Below are positions 43,645-52,966 of a stretch of 64,000 bases of DNA, in pieces (the stretch's first letter is position 1; each line of letters starts with the position of its first letter). The stretch comes from Hyphomicrobiales bacterium (lineage in GTDB: Bacteria; Pseudomonadota; Alphaproteobacteria; Rhizobiales; Rhizobiaceae): the NCBI GenBank assembly GCA_021775415.1, contig JAJFHV010000008.1, positions 124,001 to 188,000 on the forward strand, given 5' to 3'. The notes under the pieces are model-generated. The model saw only the letters and a program-made list of their open reading frames with translations. It made no database searches and had not been told where the DNA came from. The position numbers were made by a program, and so were the translations under genes.

Positions 43645-46187
43645 TTGTTCTTTTCTACCAATTCTTCCGCTGCTTCAGCCAGAAGCGCCTCCTGGGCATC
43701 TGAGCCTATGCTTTCCTTACCTATTTCCAACATGATCGGAACCGCCAGCGGTGAAATTTGATCAAGCCTCTTATGCACGATTCGGTCCTTTATGCGGAAC
43801 AGCATTTCTCCGAGCCTGCGGATGTCCAGCAATCCGTGCGCGGCATCGTCCCGGGTTGCCTGCATCAAAAGGTGATCAGGTTCATGAGTTCTCAGCACAT
43901 CATAAATAAGGTCTGACGATACCGTCATCTGACGGCCAGATTTTTCCTTTCCCGGATGGCGTCTTTCGATTAGGCCTGAAATCGTTGCACATTGGCGGAA
44001 GGTACGCTTCAGCAGGAAAGATTCTGCGAGCCAACTTTCCAGATCATCGCCAAGCATATCCTCGTCATACAGCTCGGCAAGTGAAAGCTCGCCACGCTCA
44101 AACATCAAACCAAAATCTCTTAGGCCCCAAATTGCAATGGCATAATCTGTTGCAACAAAACCAAGCGGTCGCGCACGTGCACGCTCAAGCCTTCGGGTTA
44201 ATAACATTCCAAGCGTTTGGTGTGCCAGCCTCCCTTCAAACGGATAAGCGACCATGTAGAATCGCTCCGCTCGTGGAAACGTTTCAATCAGCAATTGGTC
44301 AAATTTGGGTAGAATTGATTTGAGTTTCTGGATTTTCAACCATTCGCCAACTTGATCGGGCAATCGTTTCCAGCGTTGAGGATCAGCAAGCATCTCTCGG
44401 ACCTTGTCCGCCAGATAGGTGGAAAGAGGAAATTTCCCGCCAGCATAGTATGGGATTTTAGCGTCCGTATCGGGTGCATTGGATACATAACATGTGTTTT
44501 CGCGGATCCCCTCCAGCCGCAGTGTTTTTCCTGCAAACAGGAAGGTATCACCCGGCGCAAGACTTTCGATAAACGCCTCTTCAATTTTACCAAGTACCGG
44601 GCCGCCACGAACATTCCCACCCTTACCTCGGTGCCGAGTAAGCCGCACATCGAGCATTGGCGCTTCAACGATTGTACCGGCGTTGAGTCGATATTGCTGG
44701 GCAATCCGTGGATGGGTCAGTCGCCATTTGCCTTCGTCATCCTTGCGAATTTTGGCGTACCGGTCATAGGTCTTGAGTGCGTATCCGCCGGTTGCAACGA
44801 ACTCGACTGCCTTATCAAACATCTGCCTTGATAGGCCGGCATAGGGCGCTGACGACGTGATTTCATCATAAAGTTCATCGGCATCGAATGGCTCTGAACA
44901 TGCGCTCCCCAGCACATGCTGAACCAACACATCCAGGCAGCCCTCGCGTAAGGGAGGCGTGTCCTGCGCACCAAGATAATTCGCATCAAGCGCTGCCTGA
45001 CACTCCATCACCTCAAACCGGTTGGCTGGCACCAGAATGGCGCGGGAAGGTTCATCAATCCGATGGTTTGAGCGGCCGATACGTTGTGCCAGCCTGCTTG
45101 CCCCTTTTGGCGCACCCACATGCACCACCAAATCGACATCACCCCAATCAATCCCCAAATCAAGCGTGGACGTGGCAACCACTGCCCGCAACTGGTTGTT
45201 GCTCATCGCCTCCTCAACCTGGCGCCGCTGCCCTACATCCAGAGAACCGTGATGCAGGGCAATGGGGAGCGTATCCTCATTGATGTTCCACAGGGCCTGA
45301 AACAATAGTTCTGCCTGGCTTCGGGTGTTTACGAACAGCAATGTGGTTTGGTGCTGTTTGATTGCTTCATATACTTCTCCCATCGCATAGCGGGCGGAGT
45401 GGCCAGCCCAGGGTATTCGTTCAGAAGATTTGAGGATGGTGATTTCTGGCTTGGCGCCACCCTCCAGATGGATAAGCTCCGAAAGGGCAATCTCGCCTTG
45501 CGGCGGCTGTTTTACCAGCCAACGGCGCAGCTCATCGGGTTCTGCAACTGTTGCAGAAAGCCCAATGGTTTTGAGCCCTGGCCGAAATGTCCTGAGCCGG
45601 GCAAGGCCCAGGGCAAGCAGATGTCCGCGTTTTGAAGTGACCAGTGAATGCAATTCGTCAAAGATTACGGTTTCGAGGTTATCGAAGAACCGCGCTGCAT
45701 CCTTTTGGGCAATCAACAAGGCAACCTGCTCTGGCGTTGTCAGCAGGATTTGCGGTGGTGCAAGTTTTTGTCTTTGACGGCGATGAACCGGTGTGTCCCC
45801 GGTCCTTGTTTCAATTTCCACACCAAGTGCCATCTCACTGACCGGCGTTTCAAGATTGCGTTTTATATCCACAGCAAGTGCTTTCAGCGGTGATATATAA
45901 AGTGTGTGGATGCCATGTCTTGCCGCACCGGGTTTTGGCTTTGGCCTGTCAACAAGATCAACCAGTGATGGCAGAAATCCAGCAAGGGTTTTACCTGCAC
46001 CCGTCGGTGCAATAAGCAGCACCGATTGACCGGCTTGCACACGGGCAAGCAGTTCAAGTTGATGTGAACGCGGTTGCCATCCGTTACCCGCGAACCAATT
46101 TGCAAAAGGTTCGGGCAAATGAAATGAAAGGGCTGCGCTTTCACATTTGTTGATCAGTGGCTTGCTCACAATGATGAATGTAAGCAA
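43641..46187 (-). CDS. Ligase-associated DEXH-box helicase (Lhr-like)
   Basis: An 848-residue superfamily 2 helicase. Motif I is LIAPTGAGKTLAG, motif II VIFDELHSLVTSKRGH (DELH), motif III GLSATV, and motif VI QRIGRSNH. The Lhr-type middle and C-terminal parts follow, including LRLEGIRENTCYVS and a DUF4145-like tail. This fits TIGR04121. The frame starts at TTG 46187 with a weak GAG ribosome site; a GTG at 46169 is an alternative. The adjoining RNase T2 gene on the other strand begins only 24 bases away, so promoters must be compact or overlap the coding regions. Confidence 0.92.
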   Translation of the reverse strand: MLTFIIVSKPLINKCESAALSFHLPEPFANWFAGNGWQPRSHQLELLARVQAGQSVLLIAPTGAGKTLAGFLPSLVDLVDRPKPKPGAARHGIHTLYISPLKALAVDIKRNLETPVSEMALGVEIETRTGDTPVHRRQRQKLAPPQILLTTPEQVALLIAQKDAARFFDNLETVIFDELHSLVTSKRGHLLALGLARLRTFRPGLKTIGLSATVAEPDELRRWLVKQPPQGEIALSELIHLEGGAKPEITILKSSERIPWAGHSARYAMGEVYEAIKQHQTTLLFVNTRSQAELLFQALWNINEDTLPIALHHGSLDVGQRRQVEEAMSNNQLRAVVATSTLDLGIDWGDVDLVVHVGAPKGASRLAQRIGRSNHRIDEPSRAILVPANRFEVMECQAALDANYLGAQDTPPLREGCLDVLVQHVLGSACSEPFDADELYDEITSSAPYAGLSRQMFDKAVEFVATGGYALKTYDRYAKIRKDDEGKWRLTHPRIAQQYRLNAGTIVEAPMLDVRLTRHRGKGGNVRGGPVLGKIEEAFIESLAPGDTFLFAGKTLRLEGIRENTCYVSNAPDTDAKIPYYAGGKFPLSTYLADKVREMLADPQRWKRLPDQVGEWLKIQKLKSILPKFDQLLIETFPRAERFYMVAYPFEGRLAHQTLGMLLTRRLERARARPLGFVATDYAIAIWGLRDFGLMFERGELSLAELYDEDMLGDDLESWLAESFLLKRTFRQCATISGLIERRHPGKEKSGRQMTVSSDLIYDVLRTHEPDHLLMQATRDDAAHGLLDIRRLGEMLFRIKDRIVHKRLDQISPLAVPIMLEIGKESIGSDAQEALLAEAAEELVEKNK

Positions 46188-46211
46188 GCAATCTCGAGAG
46201 GTCGATAGAAA

Positions 46212-46967
46212 TTGCGGGATTTGATTTTATTGGTTTTGGTTGGATTCCTGCTGATTGCGGTGTGGATGAACCGGACAGATGTTCCGTCGGACAGCAATAC
46301 CCAAATTGCGACCGTTGATTTTGTGTTGGCGATCAGCTGGCAACCAGCATTTTGCGAAAAGAACCCAAACAAACCGGAATGCAATTCACAAACTAATGAC
46401 CGCTTCGATGCAAACGCGTTCTCCCTTCACGGGCTGTGGCCACAACCGCGCAACCGCACCTATTGTGGAGCTCCACCGAAAGACCGTGTGATGGATCGAA
46501 CCGGGAAATGGTCACAAATTTCACAACTGGATCTATCAGATCCCCTGCGCGATGAACTACGAAAGAAAATGCCAGGTTATCAATCATTCCTTCACCGTCA
46601 TGAATGGGTGAAACACGGAACCTGCATTTCCGGGATTACCCCACAACGGTACTTCGAAACCTCCCTTAGACTGTTGGATGACGTAAACAATTCAGCCCTG
46701 AGACGGCTTTTTGAAACCAAAATTGGACAGGAAATTGACGCCCGTTCGATACAGCGTGCCATGAATAAAGCGTTTGGCAGACGCGCGGGAAACCAGGTGC
46801 GGATTGCCTGCAAACAGGATGGTTCACGCCGTATCATATCTGAACTCACTATTGGCCTTACCGGGGACATCAACCAGAGCGGCGGGGTTGCATCGCTGAT
46901 TGCTGATGGCCCACCCACCGATACCGGTTGCCCCGGTGGAATTGTCGACCCTGCCGGGCTTCAGTGA
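46212..46967 (+). CDS. Ribonuclease T2 family protein
   Basis: Secreted or periplasmic RNA-cleaving enzyme. Both catalytic signatures are present: FSLHGLWPQ (CAS I) and HEWVKHGTC (CAS II), with conserved Cys residues (AFCEKNP, YCGAPP, GTCIS, ACKQDG). The start is a TTG at 46212 behind GAGAGG; it supplies a hydrophobic N-terminal signal (DLILLVLVGFLLIAVW). The first ATG, at 46266, would remove the signal and is therefore unlikely. At 251 residues the length is typical. It could serve RNA scavenging in the periplasm. Confidence 0.93.
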   Translation: MRDLILLVLVGFLLIAVWMNRTDVPSDSNTQIATVDFVLAISWQPAFCEKNPNKPECNSQTNDRFDANAFSLHGLWPQPRNRTYCGAPPKDRVMDRTGKWSQISQLDLSDPLRDELRKKMPGYQSFLHRHEWVKHGTCISGITPQRYFETSLRLLDDVNNSALRRLFETKIGQEIDARSIQRAMNKAFGRRAGNQVRIACKQDGSRRIISELTIGLTGDINQSGGVASLIADGPPTDTGCPGGIVDPAGLQ

Positions 46968-47058
46968 TGTTCGTCCAACAGACTTGAAAAGCGCCTGTTC
47001 GACCGTTACCTGTTGGCGAGCGGACCGCAGACCCACGCCCAATGTAAGGAAAGACACG

Positions 47059-47325
47059 ATGCCAGAATGGATTAGCCGGTTTTTGGGCGATACACCCGGA
47101 CGCACCGTAGTGAAACTTGCCATCGTTTCCTTTGTTGTCGGTATCATCATGAGTGCGCTCAATTTCACGCCTTGGGAAGTCTGGGAAGCCATTCGGGATT
47201 TTGCCCTTCAGCTTTACGATTTGGGCTTTGAAGCAATTTGGCGGGTTGCGCGTTACTTTGTCTGGGGTGCGATTGTGGTGGTTCCGATCTTTTTGGTGCT
47301 GCGCATCATGCGGTTTGGGCGCTAA
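47059..47325 (+). CDS. DUF6460 small membrane protein
   Basis: An 88-residue protein starting at ATG 47059 after an AAGGAAAG ribosome site; the frame to 46900 overlaps the RNase T2 gene and is rejected. Two membrane segments are seen: VVKLAIVSFVVGIIMSAL and YFVWGAIVVVPIFLVLRI. The opening WISRFLGDTPGRTVVKL and FTPWEVWEAIRDF are typical of DUF6460, a Hyphomicrobiales family of unknown function. It precedes the MATE gene by 21 bases and may share its transcript. Confidence 0.85.
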   Translation: MPEWISRFLGDTPGRTVVKLAIVSFVVGIIMSALNFTPWEVWEAIRDFALQLYDLGFEAIWRVARYFVWGAIVVVPIFLVLRIMRFGR

Positions 47326-47346
47326 GCTCTTGGGGAAACAACTCAC

Positions 47347-48705
47347 ATGCTTCCCAGCAAGAACCCTGTAAATCTACCCACAGGTAGCGGAAAGTTTCTT
47401 GTCAGCCACACAACTGTGTTGCGGATTGCTGTTCCGATGACACTTGCCTATTTGACTACCCCTTTGCTTGGGCTGGTCGATACGGCAGTTGTCGGTAGAT
47501 TTGGCGATCCGGCACTCATTGGTGGGCTGGCAGTTGGCGCAATCATTATCGATCTGATTTTGACAACCTTCAATTTCCTGCGCGGAGGTACAACTGGCCT
47601 TACCTCGCAAGCGTATGGTGCAGGTGACGAAAAAGAAAAACAGGCCATCCTGTTTCGCGCCCTGATGATTGCGGCCATCAGTGGCATCGTGATGATCATC
47701 ACAAGTCCTTTGCTTTTGATGGCAGGCTTATGGTTTATGGCGGCGGGTGAAAGCGTTGAAAACGCCACCCGAACATACTTTCTAATACGCATGCTATCGA
47801 CCCCCTTTGCGCTGGCGAATTATGTAATTCTTGGCTGGTTGTTGGGCCTTGGGAGGCCTGGTGTTACCCTGGCGCTTCAGGCGCTCCTCAACGGTATCAA
47901 CATCGTTTTGAGTGTGATTCTGGGCCTATGGCTTGGATGGGGAATAACCGGGATAGCACTTGCCACCATCGTTGGAGAAGTGGTCGCATGCCTTGCCGGT
48001 TGCCTGGTGTGCTGGCGCTCACTGGATCATACCATTCGCCCTTCAGCTCGCCGTGTATTTGATCGCCCCGCATGGATGAAGCTCACCAATTTGAACAGCG
48101 ACATGATGCTGCGGTCATTTGCATTGTTTTTCGCATTTGCTTTTTTCACAGCACAAGGCGCGCGGTTTGGTGAAGTCACTCTCGCCGCCAATGCAATACT
48201 GTTGCATTTCTTTCTGGTTGCAGGGTTCTTTCTCGATGGGCTGGCAACTGCTGCCGAACAAGTTATTGGTCGTTCAATCGGCGCAAAATACTCAGAAGGA
48301 TTTTGGCGTGGCTTCAAACTGACACTGGGCTGGAGTTTTGTAATGGCGATTGTGTGTTCCACCGTTTTCTTCGTCGGCGGCCCCAGCTTGATTGCCTTGA
48401 TGACAACAAGTCCCGATGTTCAAAATTTGGCCCGAACCTATTTAATCTGGGCCGCACTTACGCCGCTCTCAGGTGCGCTGGCCTTTCACATGGATGGCGT
48501 ATTCATTGGCGCTACCTGGTCACGTGACATGAGCCTCATGATGATTGTCTCGCTCGTCGCGTATCTGGCCTTTTGGTGGATTACCCGCGAACCACTGGCA
48601 AATCACGGATTGTGGCTATCGCTGCATGTGTTTGTACTGGTGCGGGGTGTAACGCTCGCCTTGCGGGTAAAGCCTCGAGCCGACAGGACTTTTTTAAACA
48701 CCTGA
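47347..48705 (+). CDS. MATE family efflux transporter (DinF-like)
   Basis: A 452-residue protein with about 12 membrane helices. MATE traits: LRIAVPMTLAYLTTPLLGLVDTAVVG in the first helix, GGTTGLTSQAYGAGDEKE after the second, and the mirrored second half beginning near residue 240 with LRSFALFFAFAFFTAQGARFG. It belongs to the DinF branch of Na+- or H+-coupled drug and metabolite exporters. Substrate not evident. It stops 2 bases before the convergent arsC stop. Confidence 0.93.
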   Translation: MLPSKNPVNLPTGSGKFLVSHTTVLRIAVPMTLAYLTTPLLGLVDTAVVGRFGDPALIGGLAVGAIIIDLILTTFNFLRGGTTGLTSQAYGAGDEKEKQAILFRALMIAAISGIVMIITSPLLLMAGLWFMAAGESVENATRTYFLIRMLSTPFALANYVILGWLLGLGRPGVTLALQALLNGINIVLSVILGLWLGWGITGIALATIVGEVVACLAGCLVCWRSLDHTIRPSARRVFDRPAWMKLTNLNSDMMLRSFALFFAFAFFTAQGARFGEVTLAANAILLHFFLVAGFFLDGLATAAEQVIGRSIGAKYSEGFWRGFKLTLGWSFVMAIVCSTVFFVGGPSLIALMTTSPDVQNLARTYLIWAALTPLSGALAFHMDGVFIGATWSRDMSLMMIVSLVAYLAFWWITREPLANHGLWLSLHVFVLVRGVTLALRVKPRADRTFLNT

Positions 48706-48707
48706 GC

Positions 48708-49055
48708 CTATTTCAAAATCGTCAACACATGCTCTGGCGGTCTGCCAATTGCTGCCTTGTCACCTGCTATTACAACCGGGCGCTCGATCAGAATCGGGTT
48801 TTCATGCATGGCATCAATCAAGCCTGCATCTTCCGTCATTGATGCAAGGCCTAATTCCTTGAAAAGGGTTTCGCCCTGGCGGAGCAACCCTATGGGGCCA
48901 ATATCAAGTTTCACCAACACTTCAGAAATTTCATCCTTGCCCGGTGGGTTTTTGAGATATTCAACAATCGTTGGGTCAAAACCTTCAGTTCGCATCAGTT
49001 CAAGCGTTTGCCTGGATTTCGAACATCCGGGATTGTGCCAGATTACCGGTTTCAT
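48708..49055 (-). CDS. arsC: Arsenate reductase (glutaredoxin-type, ArsC family)
   Basis: A 115-residue thioredoxin-fold protein starting at ATG 49055, which overlaps the pyrD stop as TGATG. The catalytic Cys lies in HNPGCSKSRQTLE, and the basic residues expected for arsenate binding are seen near QGETL and in IERPVVIAGDKAAIGRPPEHV. This is the ArsC/YfgD group; YfgD-like members occur outside arsenic operons, as here, where no arsB or arsR is nearby. Arsenate reduction is therefore likely but not certain. Confidence 0.9.
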   Translation of the reverse strand: MKPVIWHNPGCSKSRQTLELMRTEGFDPTIVEYLKNPPGKDEISEVLVKLDIGPIGLLRQGETLFKELGLASMTEDAGLIDAMHENPILIERPVVIAGDKAAIGRPPEHVLTILK

Positions 49056-50152
49056 CAATCGTTCTCTCCAGAAAAATTGCACCATTCTTTCGTTCGGGTT
49101 CCAGAAAGTTGCGAAATATGAGCAATGTTATTCATCTCAAGATGCTTCAGAATTCCACTGACGATCTTTCCCGGCAACCCGGGCCCATTGAAAATCATGC
49201 CTGTATAGAGCTGAATTAAATTGGCACCGGCCTCGAGTTTCGTGATGGCTTGGCGAGCACTGTCTATACCGCCAACACCGATAATCGGCATTTCAGGGCC
49301 GATACGGTTGCGCATTTGTGCCAATACCCTGGTTGATTTGTCGAAAAGCGGCCTGCCGGACAGACCACCCAACTCTTTTCGATGTTGTTGATTTGCAAGC
49401 CCACTGCGATCAAGTGTGGTGTTTGATATTACCAGTCCATCAAGCGCTGTTCCTTCCACCACGCCCGCAATCTCATCCATTTGCGATTGCTCAAGGTCTG
49501 GTGCAATTTTCAGAAATACCGGCTTTCGCACACCGTTTCGCACCGCCATCAGCTCTGCTCTTTCCATTACCCGGTCCAGCAGCACTTTTAGCGCTTCACC
49601 TGCCTGTAGATTCCGCAGGCCCGGCGTGTTTGGGGAGGAGATATTTGCTGTGAAGTAGGAGGCCTTGTCATAAAATTTCTCAATGCCGGATACGTAGTCA
49701 GCAACAAAATCCTCACTATCCTTGTTGGCACCAATGTTTATCCCGATGATACCTCTGTGTTCTCCCCGGGCCTTCAGGCGCGCCAGCATTGCGTCATGGC
49801 CCTGATTGTTAAAACCAAGCCGATTAATGACACCTTCATCCTCAGGCAACCGAAATAATCTGGGTTGCGGATTGCCCGCCTGTGGCCTCGGTGTAACGGT
49901 GCCTATTTCAGCAAACCCAAATCCAAGTTTTAAAATTGCATCCGGCACTTCCCCATTCTTGTCATATCCGGCAGCAAACCCGAGCGGATTGGGAAATTCC
50001 ATTCCGGCAACCGTGGTTGAAAGTCGTTTGTCCAGCACCGGTTTTGGACGGGCAACCAGCCCGTATTTAAGCGCCAGAATGGAAAGTCCGTGCGCATTTT
50101 CGGGTGGAAACAAAAACAGGGTGCGATTGATTATCGGTTTCAGGACATCCAT
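49055..50152 (-). CDS. pyrD: Dihydroorotate dehydrogenase (quinone), class 2
   Basis: Oxidises dihydroorotate to orotate in pyrimidine synthesis, passing electrons to the membrane quinone pool. The 365-residue protein has the class 2 N-terminal helix (NRTLFLFPPENAHGLSI) and FMN site residues in NPLGFAAGYDKNGE, INIGANKD, the catalytic Ser region NISSPNTPGLRNLQ, and IGVGGIDSARQAITKLEAGA. ATG 50152 overlaps the DUF952 stop (TGATG) and is preferred to the TTG at 50155. The stop overlaps arsC, giving a tight DUF952-pyrD-arsC operon. Confidence 0.96.
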   Translation of the reverse strand: MDVLKPIINRTLFLFPPENAHGLSILALKYGLVARPKPVLDKRLSTTVAGMEFPNPLGFAAGYDKNGEVPDAILKLGFGFAEIGTVTPRPQAGNPQPRLFRLPEDEGVINRLGFNNQGHDAMLARLKARGEHRGIIGINIGANKDSEDFVADYVSGIEKFYDKASYFTANISSPNTPGLRNLQAGEALKVLLDRVMERAELMAVRNGVRKPVFLKIAPDLEQSQMDEIAGVVEGTALDGLVISNTTLDRSGLANQQHRKELGGLSGRPLFDKSTRVLAQMRNRIGPEMPIIGVGGIDSARQAITKLEAGANLIQLYTGMIFNGPGLPGKIVSGILKHLEMNNIAHISQLSGTRTKEWCNFSGEND

Positions 50153-50505
50153 CAAAACTGCTCCGGAAACACATGTCCGCCGTCCTCATCTTCTTCAAGC
50201 GGGATGGTTTCTACAACGCAGGATACATCAAGCGGCGCGTACAGGTGCGGAAACAAATCTCCGCCTCGCGAGGGCTCGTAGCGCAACGCAGCGCCAAGTT
50301 TTTCACCCTCAAACGACAGAAGCAGCAAATCCCTTTTCCCATGGAAATGTTTCGCTGCTGTTTCACGGACCTGGTCTACGGTCGAGAAATGTATGTAGCC
50401 ATCCGCAATATCCACTGGCGCACCGTTGAAAACCCCGCATTCAAGCGCGTTCTCCCATTCGGTGCGTGAAACAATTTTGTAAATAATTTGAGAGCCCGGG
50501 TTCAT
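50152..50505 (-). CDS. DUF952 family protein
   Basis: A 117-residue protein starting at ATG 50505 (MNPGSQIIYKIVSRTEWE); the frame to 50706 would run across the opposite promoter and is rejected. DUF952 marks are IYKIVSRTEWENAL, DGYIHFSTVDQVRETA and LFPHLYAPLDVSCV. These small proteins resemble glutathione S-transferase-like or ADP-ribose-binding folds in some annotations, but the function is unknown. Translationally coupled to pyrD, an arrangement I have the impression is frequent in Hyphomicrobiales. Confidence 0.9.
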   Translation of the reverse strand: MNPGSQIIYKIVSRTEWENALECGVFNGAPVDIADGYIHFSTVDQVRETAAKHFHGKRDLLLLSFEGEKLGAALRYEPSRGGDLFPHLYAPLDVSCVVETIPLEEDEDGGHVFPEQF

Positions 50506-50637
50506 CTGGCATGATTGAGAACAGTATTGCCAAAACCATAAAATCAACAAATGTTTGGGGCAAGTCTCTACCTGTGCAATAATATCGATGCTTGGGGAGA
50601 ACTGCTCTCCGGCGGATACCAGAACGGGATGGTGATC

Positions 50638-51135
50638 ATGAAACCAATCGGTATTTTGACGTTGGCCGCATGTGCCATACTGATTTCCGGCGCTGCTTGG
50701 TCTCAAGAGACTGCAGATGTAGCCGATGCAGAACGCTTTAGCCTGAACAAGGTGGATGGCGGATTCGTGAAAATTGACCGAAGACTAGGTACGGTCAGTC
50801 TGTGTGCCATAAATAAAGGCAATATGATTTGCCGCATGGCCGCTGATGAACGTGATGCATATGACGATACAATGGATCAAATGCGTAGCGATATGGAAGC
50901 GCTGGACGCACGACTGGCAAAGCTTGAGGGCATGGCGACAACAGAACCAGAAGAAGACAAAAAAGCAGAAGAGCCCGAAGTCGAACTGGGTGCCGGTAGT
51001 GAAGAAAAAACCCAGCTTCCGGCAGAATTCGATACCGCGATGGAAATTGCCCAGGAAGCAATGCGTCGGTTTTTTGCGGTTATTCAGGACTTAAAAAAAG
51101 AATACGAACAAAAGGCAACCAAGCCCAATACCTGA
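50638..51135 (+). CDS. Secreted conserved protein with coiled coil, unknown function
   Basis: A 165-residue protein starting at ATG 50638 (MKPIGILTLAACAILISG; an ATG at 50629 is also possible). The signal peptide ends near SGAAWSQ. The mature part has RFSLNKVDGGFVKIDRRLG, two Cys (LCAINKGNMICRM) likely disulfide-bonded, and a helix MRSDMEALDARLAKLE of coiled-coil type. Then follow an acidic Glu-rich linker and a C-terminal helix. I believe similar proteins are widespread in Hyphomicrobiales without a known role. It ends 10 bases before the convergent symporter stop. Confidence 0.72.
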   Translation: MKPIGILTLAACAILISGAAWSQETADVADAERFSLNKVDGGFVKIDRRLGTVSLCAINKGNMICRMAADERDAYDDTMDQMRSDMEALDARLAKLEGMATTEPEEDKKAEEPEVELGAGSEEKTQLPAEFDTAMEIAQEAMRRFFAVIQDLKKEYEQKATKPNT

Positions 51136-51145
51136 CATGGTGGCG

Positions 51146-52966
51146 TCAAGATGTAACGCTCACCTTTTTTGCTCCGGATATCTGTCGGAGAATTCCTATT
51201 GTCGCAAAGGCGACAAGCATTCCAATAAATCCTGAATTAATCGGCATGAGGCGATCCGTTAAAAGTGGAATTGGGAGTCTGAATTCATCCCCCGAATTTG
51301 GTACAAAGTCCGCCCCCAAAGCTGTCAAGAAAAGCAGCAACACAACCACCGTGAACCCTGCCAACATTCCAAAGAACAGTTGAGTTGAACTGGTTCCTGA
51401 CCACCAGATTTTTGAGATCAGAGCCGGGAAAAGTGCAGCTGCTGATATGGCAAATGCAGCGGTAAACAAAAATTCCGAACTAGGCGCAGTCCATGCTGCA
51501 AGCAAGGCGGTAATGATAGCAATCAAAACGAGCAGGAAGCGGGTCATGAACAACCTTACTCCCAATGGCGACTTGGGCCGAAACAACCGAAAGTACCCGT
51601 CTTGTGAGAGTGTGTTTGCAGTGGCCAGCAACAATCCATCAGCTGTCGACCACAGGGCGGCGAGCGCACCTGCCGCCATTATGGTCATAACAAGATCAGG
51701 CAGGTGTGCAAATTTTACAGCAGCAAATGGCAGCAATTGGGAACTTATCGTAATATCACGGGCCGTGAGCACATATTCCGGCAATCCGCCACAGGCTGCA
51801 ATGACCTGCTTCAGCTCTACAACCTCCTGCCCGCAAATAGAAATCAGCTTTCCTGCGTTTGCTGTACCCTCCCCAAAGAGCCAGGCGGATTCCACTGCAA
51901 GTTCTGAAACCGGCAACCCCAACAGAGCGGTGTAGAACTCCAGCTTCGCAAACGCAGCGGCTGCAGGAACAGCACTCAGCACAAGCAACAGAAAAAATAC
52001 TGCCCAAATGCCGCCACGGCGGGCTTTTGCGCGTGTATCAAAAACGCCAAAATGTTGCACCAGATGTGGCATCGCAGAAATGCCTGCGCCAAGACAGATT
52101 ATCAGCGCCAAAAAATTGAACCCGTCGAGACGGCCATCGGAGGTGATCGAGAAGATTTCCTTGCCCAGCGCAAATCCGGCATCCATCATCTCCGCGTCAA
52201 TTTCTGCTACCGGTTGGAGTGCCCCTATTCCGAACGCAAGTTGTGGTACTGGAAGTCCGGTGGCGTTAATTGACATCCAACTCAGGGGAAGCAGGAACGT
52301 TATCGCGATGACTGGATATATCATCGCGCGTGCAATGCTCAGCGACTGAATGCCTCCCGCAAGCAAGCATATGGTGATAGCCAAAACACCAGCAAATACG
52401 CCGATTGGTCCGGGAATGCCTAAAAATTGCTGGCTGATGATTGCGGTTGCATGAAATTGAACAAGCAAAAGCAAAAAGCAGGACAAAATTACAATCACCA
52501 GGCTGGCAAATCGAAACAGGCGATTTTCGTCTCTGCCAAAAAACATTTCTGGAAGCGTCACGGCGCGTGAACTTGCATAGCCTGGCGCTACCAATACACC
52601 CAGCATTGTGGCACCCAACACCCAACCGGAGAACCAGGCCAAACCATCAATGCCGTTTTTGTAGAATTCACCGGCCAACAAAATATAAATGGCGGATGAG
52701 ATTAAACCAGCCGCCATGGCCTGACCGATATAGAATGGGACCCCGGCACGCTCGGCCTCGTGGAACACTGTCAGACGCATGGTTTTTGCAAACAACCCGG
52801 CAAAAACCCAGGTGCCAATCAAAAATGCGATCATCAAAACAGCTACGTAATGCTCCGGCGCCCCAATCTGTTGAAGTGTTGCAGCGAAGAAGATCGTTAG
52901 CGCAAAGCTGGCGATGTACATGCCGAGCAGTTGACCTGACAATTTGAGGGGAGAGTTTGATGCCAT
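51146..52966 (-). CDS. Sodium/solute symporter, VC_2705/ActP-like large subunit
   Basis: A 606-residue SSS-family transporter with about 13-14 membrane helices. Recognisable segments: ERAGVPFYIGQAMAAGLISSAIYILLAGEFY, which here has diverged from the usual DWMSAASF block, VLVAPGYASSRAVTLPEMFFGR, and FAAVKFAHLPDLVMTIMAAGALAALWSTADGLLLA, each read in parts. It starts at ATG 52966, overlapping the stop of the small subunit gene by one base. Its closeness to a CrbS/CrbR-type system suggests acetate or another short-chain carboxylate as substrate (inference). Confidence 0.88.
   Translation of the reverse strand: MASNSPLKLSGQLLGMYIASFALTIFFAATLQQIGAPEHYVAVLMIAFLIGTWVFAGLFAKTMRLTVFHEAERAGVPFYIGQAMAAGLISSAIYILLAGEFYKNGIDGLAWFSGWVLGATMLGVLVAPGYASSRAVTLPEMFFGRDENRLFRFASLVIVILSCFLLLLVQFHATAIISQQFLGIPGPIGVFAGVLAITICLLAGGIQSLSIARAMIYPVIAITFLLPLSWMSINATGLPVPQLAFGIGALQPVAEIDAEMMDAGFALGKEIFSITSDGRLDGFNFLALIICLGAGISAMPHLVQHFGVFDTRAKARRGGIWAVFFLLLVLSAVPAAAAFAKLEFYTALLGLPVSELAVESAWLFGEGTANAGKLISICGQEVVELKQVIAACGGLPEYVLTARDITISSQLLPFAAVKFAHLPDLVMTIMAAGALAALWSTADGLLLATANTLSQDGYFRLFRPKSPLGVRLFMTRFLLVLIAIITALLAAWTAPSSEFLFTAAFAISAAALFPALISKIWWSGTSSTQLFFGMLAGFTVVVLLLFLTALGADFVPNSGDEFRLPIPLLTDRLMPINSGFIGMLVAFATIGILRQISGAKKVSVTS

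Noticed and set aside
46900-47058. N-terminal extension of the DUF6460 frame
   Set aside because: It overlaps the end of RNase T2 and has no family similarity; a good ribosome site precedes 47059.
50506-50706. N-terminal extension of the DUF952 frame
   Set aside because: It overlaps the start of the divergent secreted protein and would cover its promoter; DUF952 begins at 50505.
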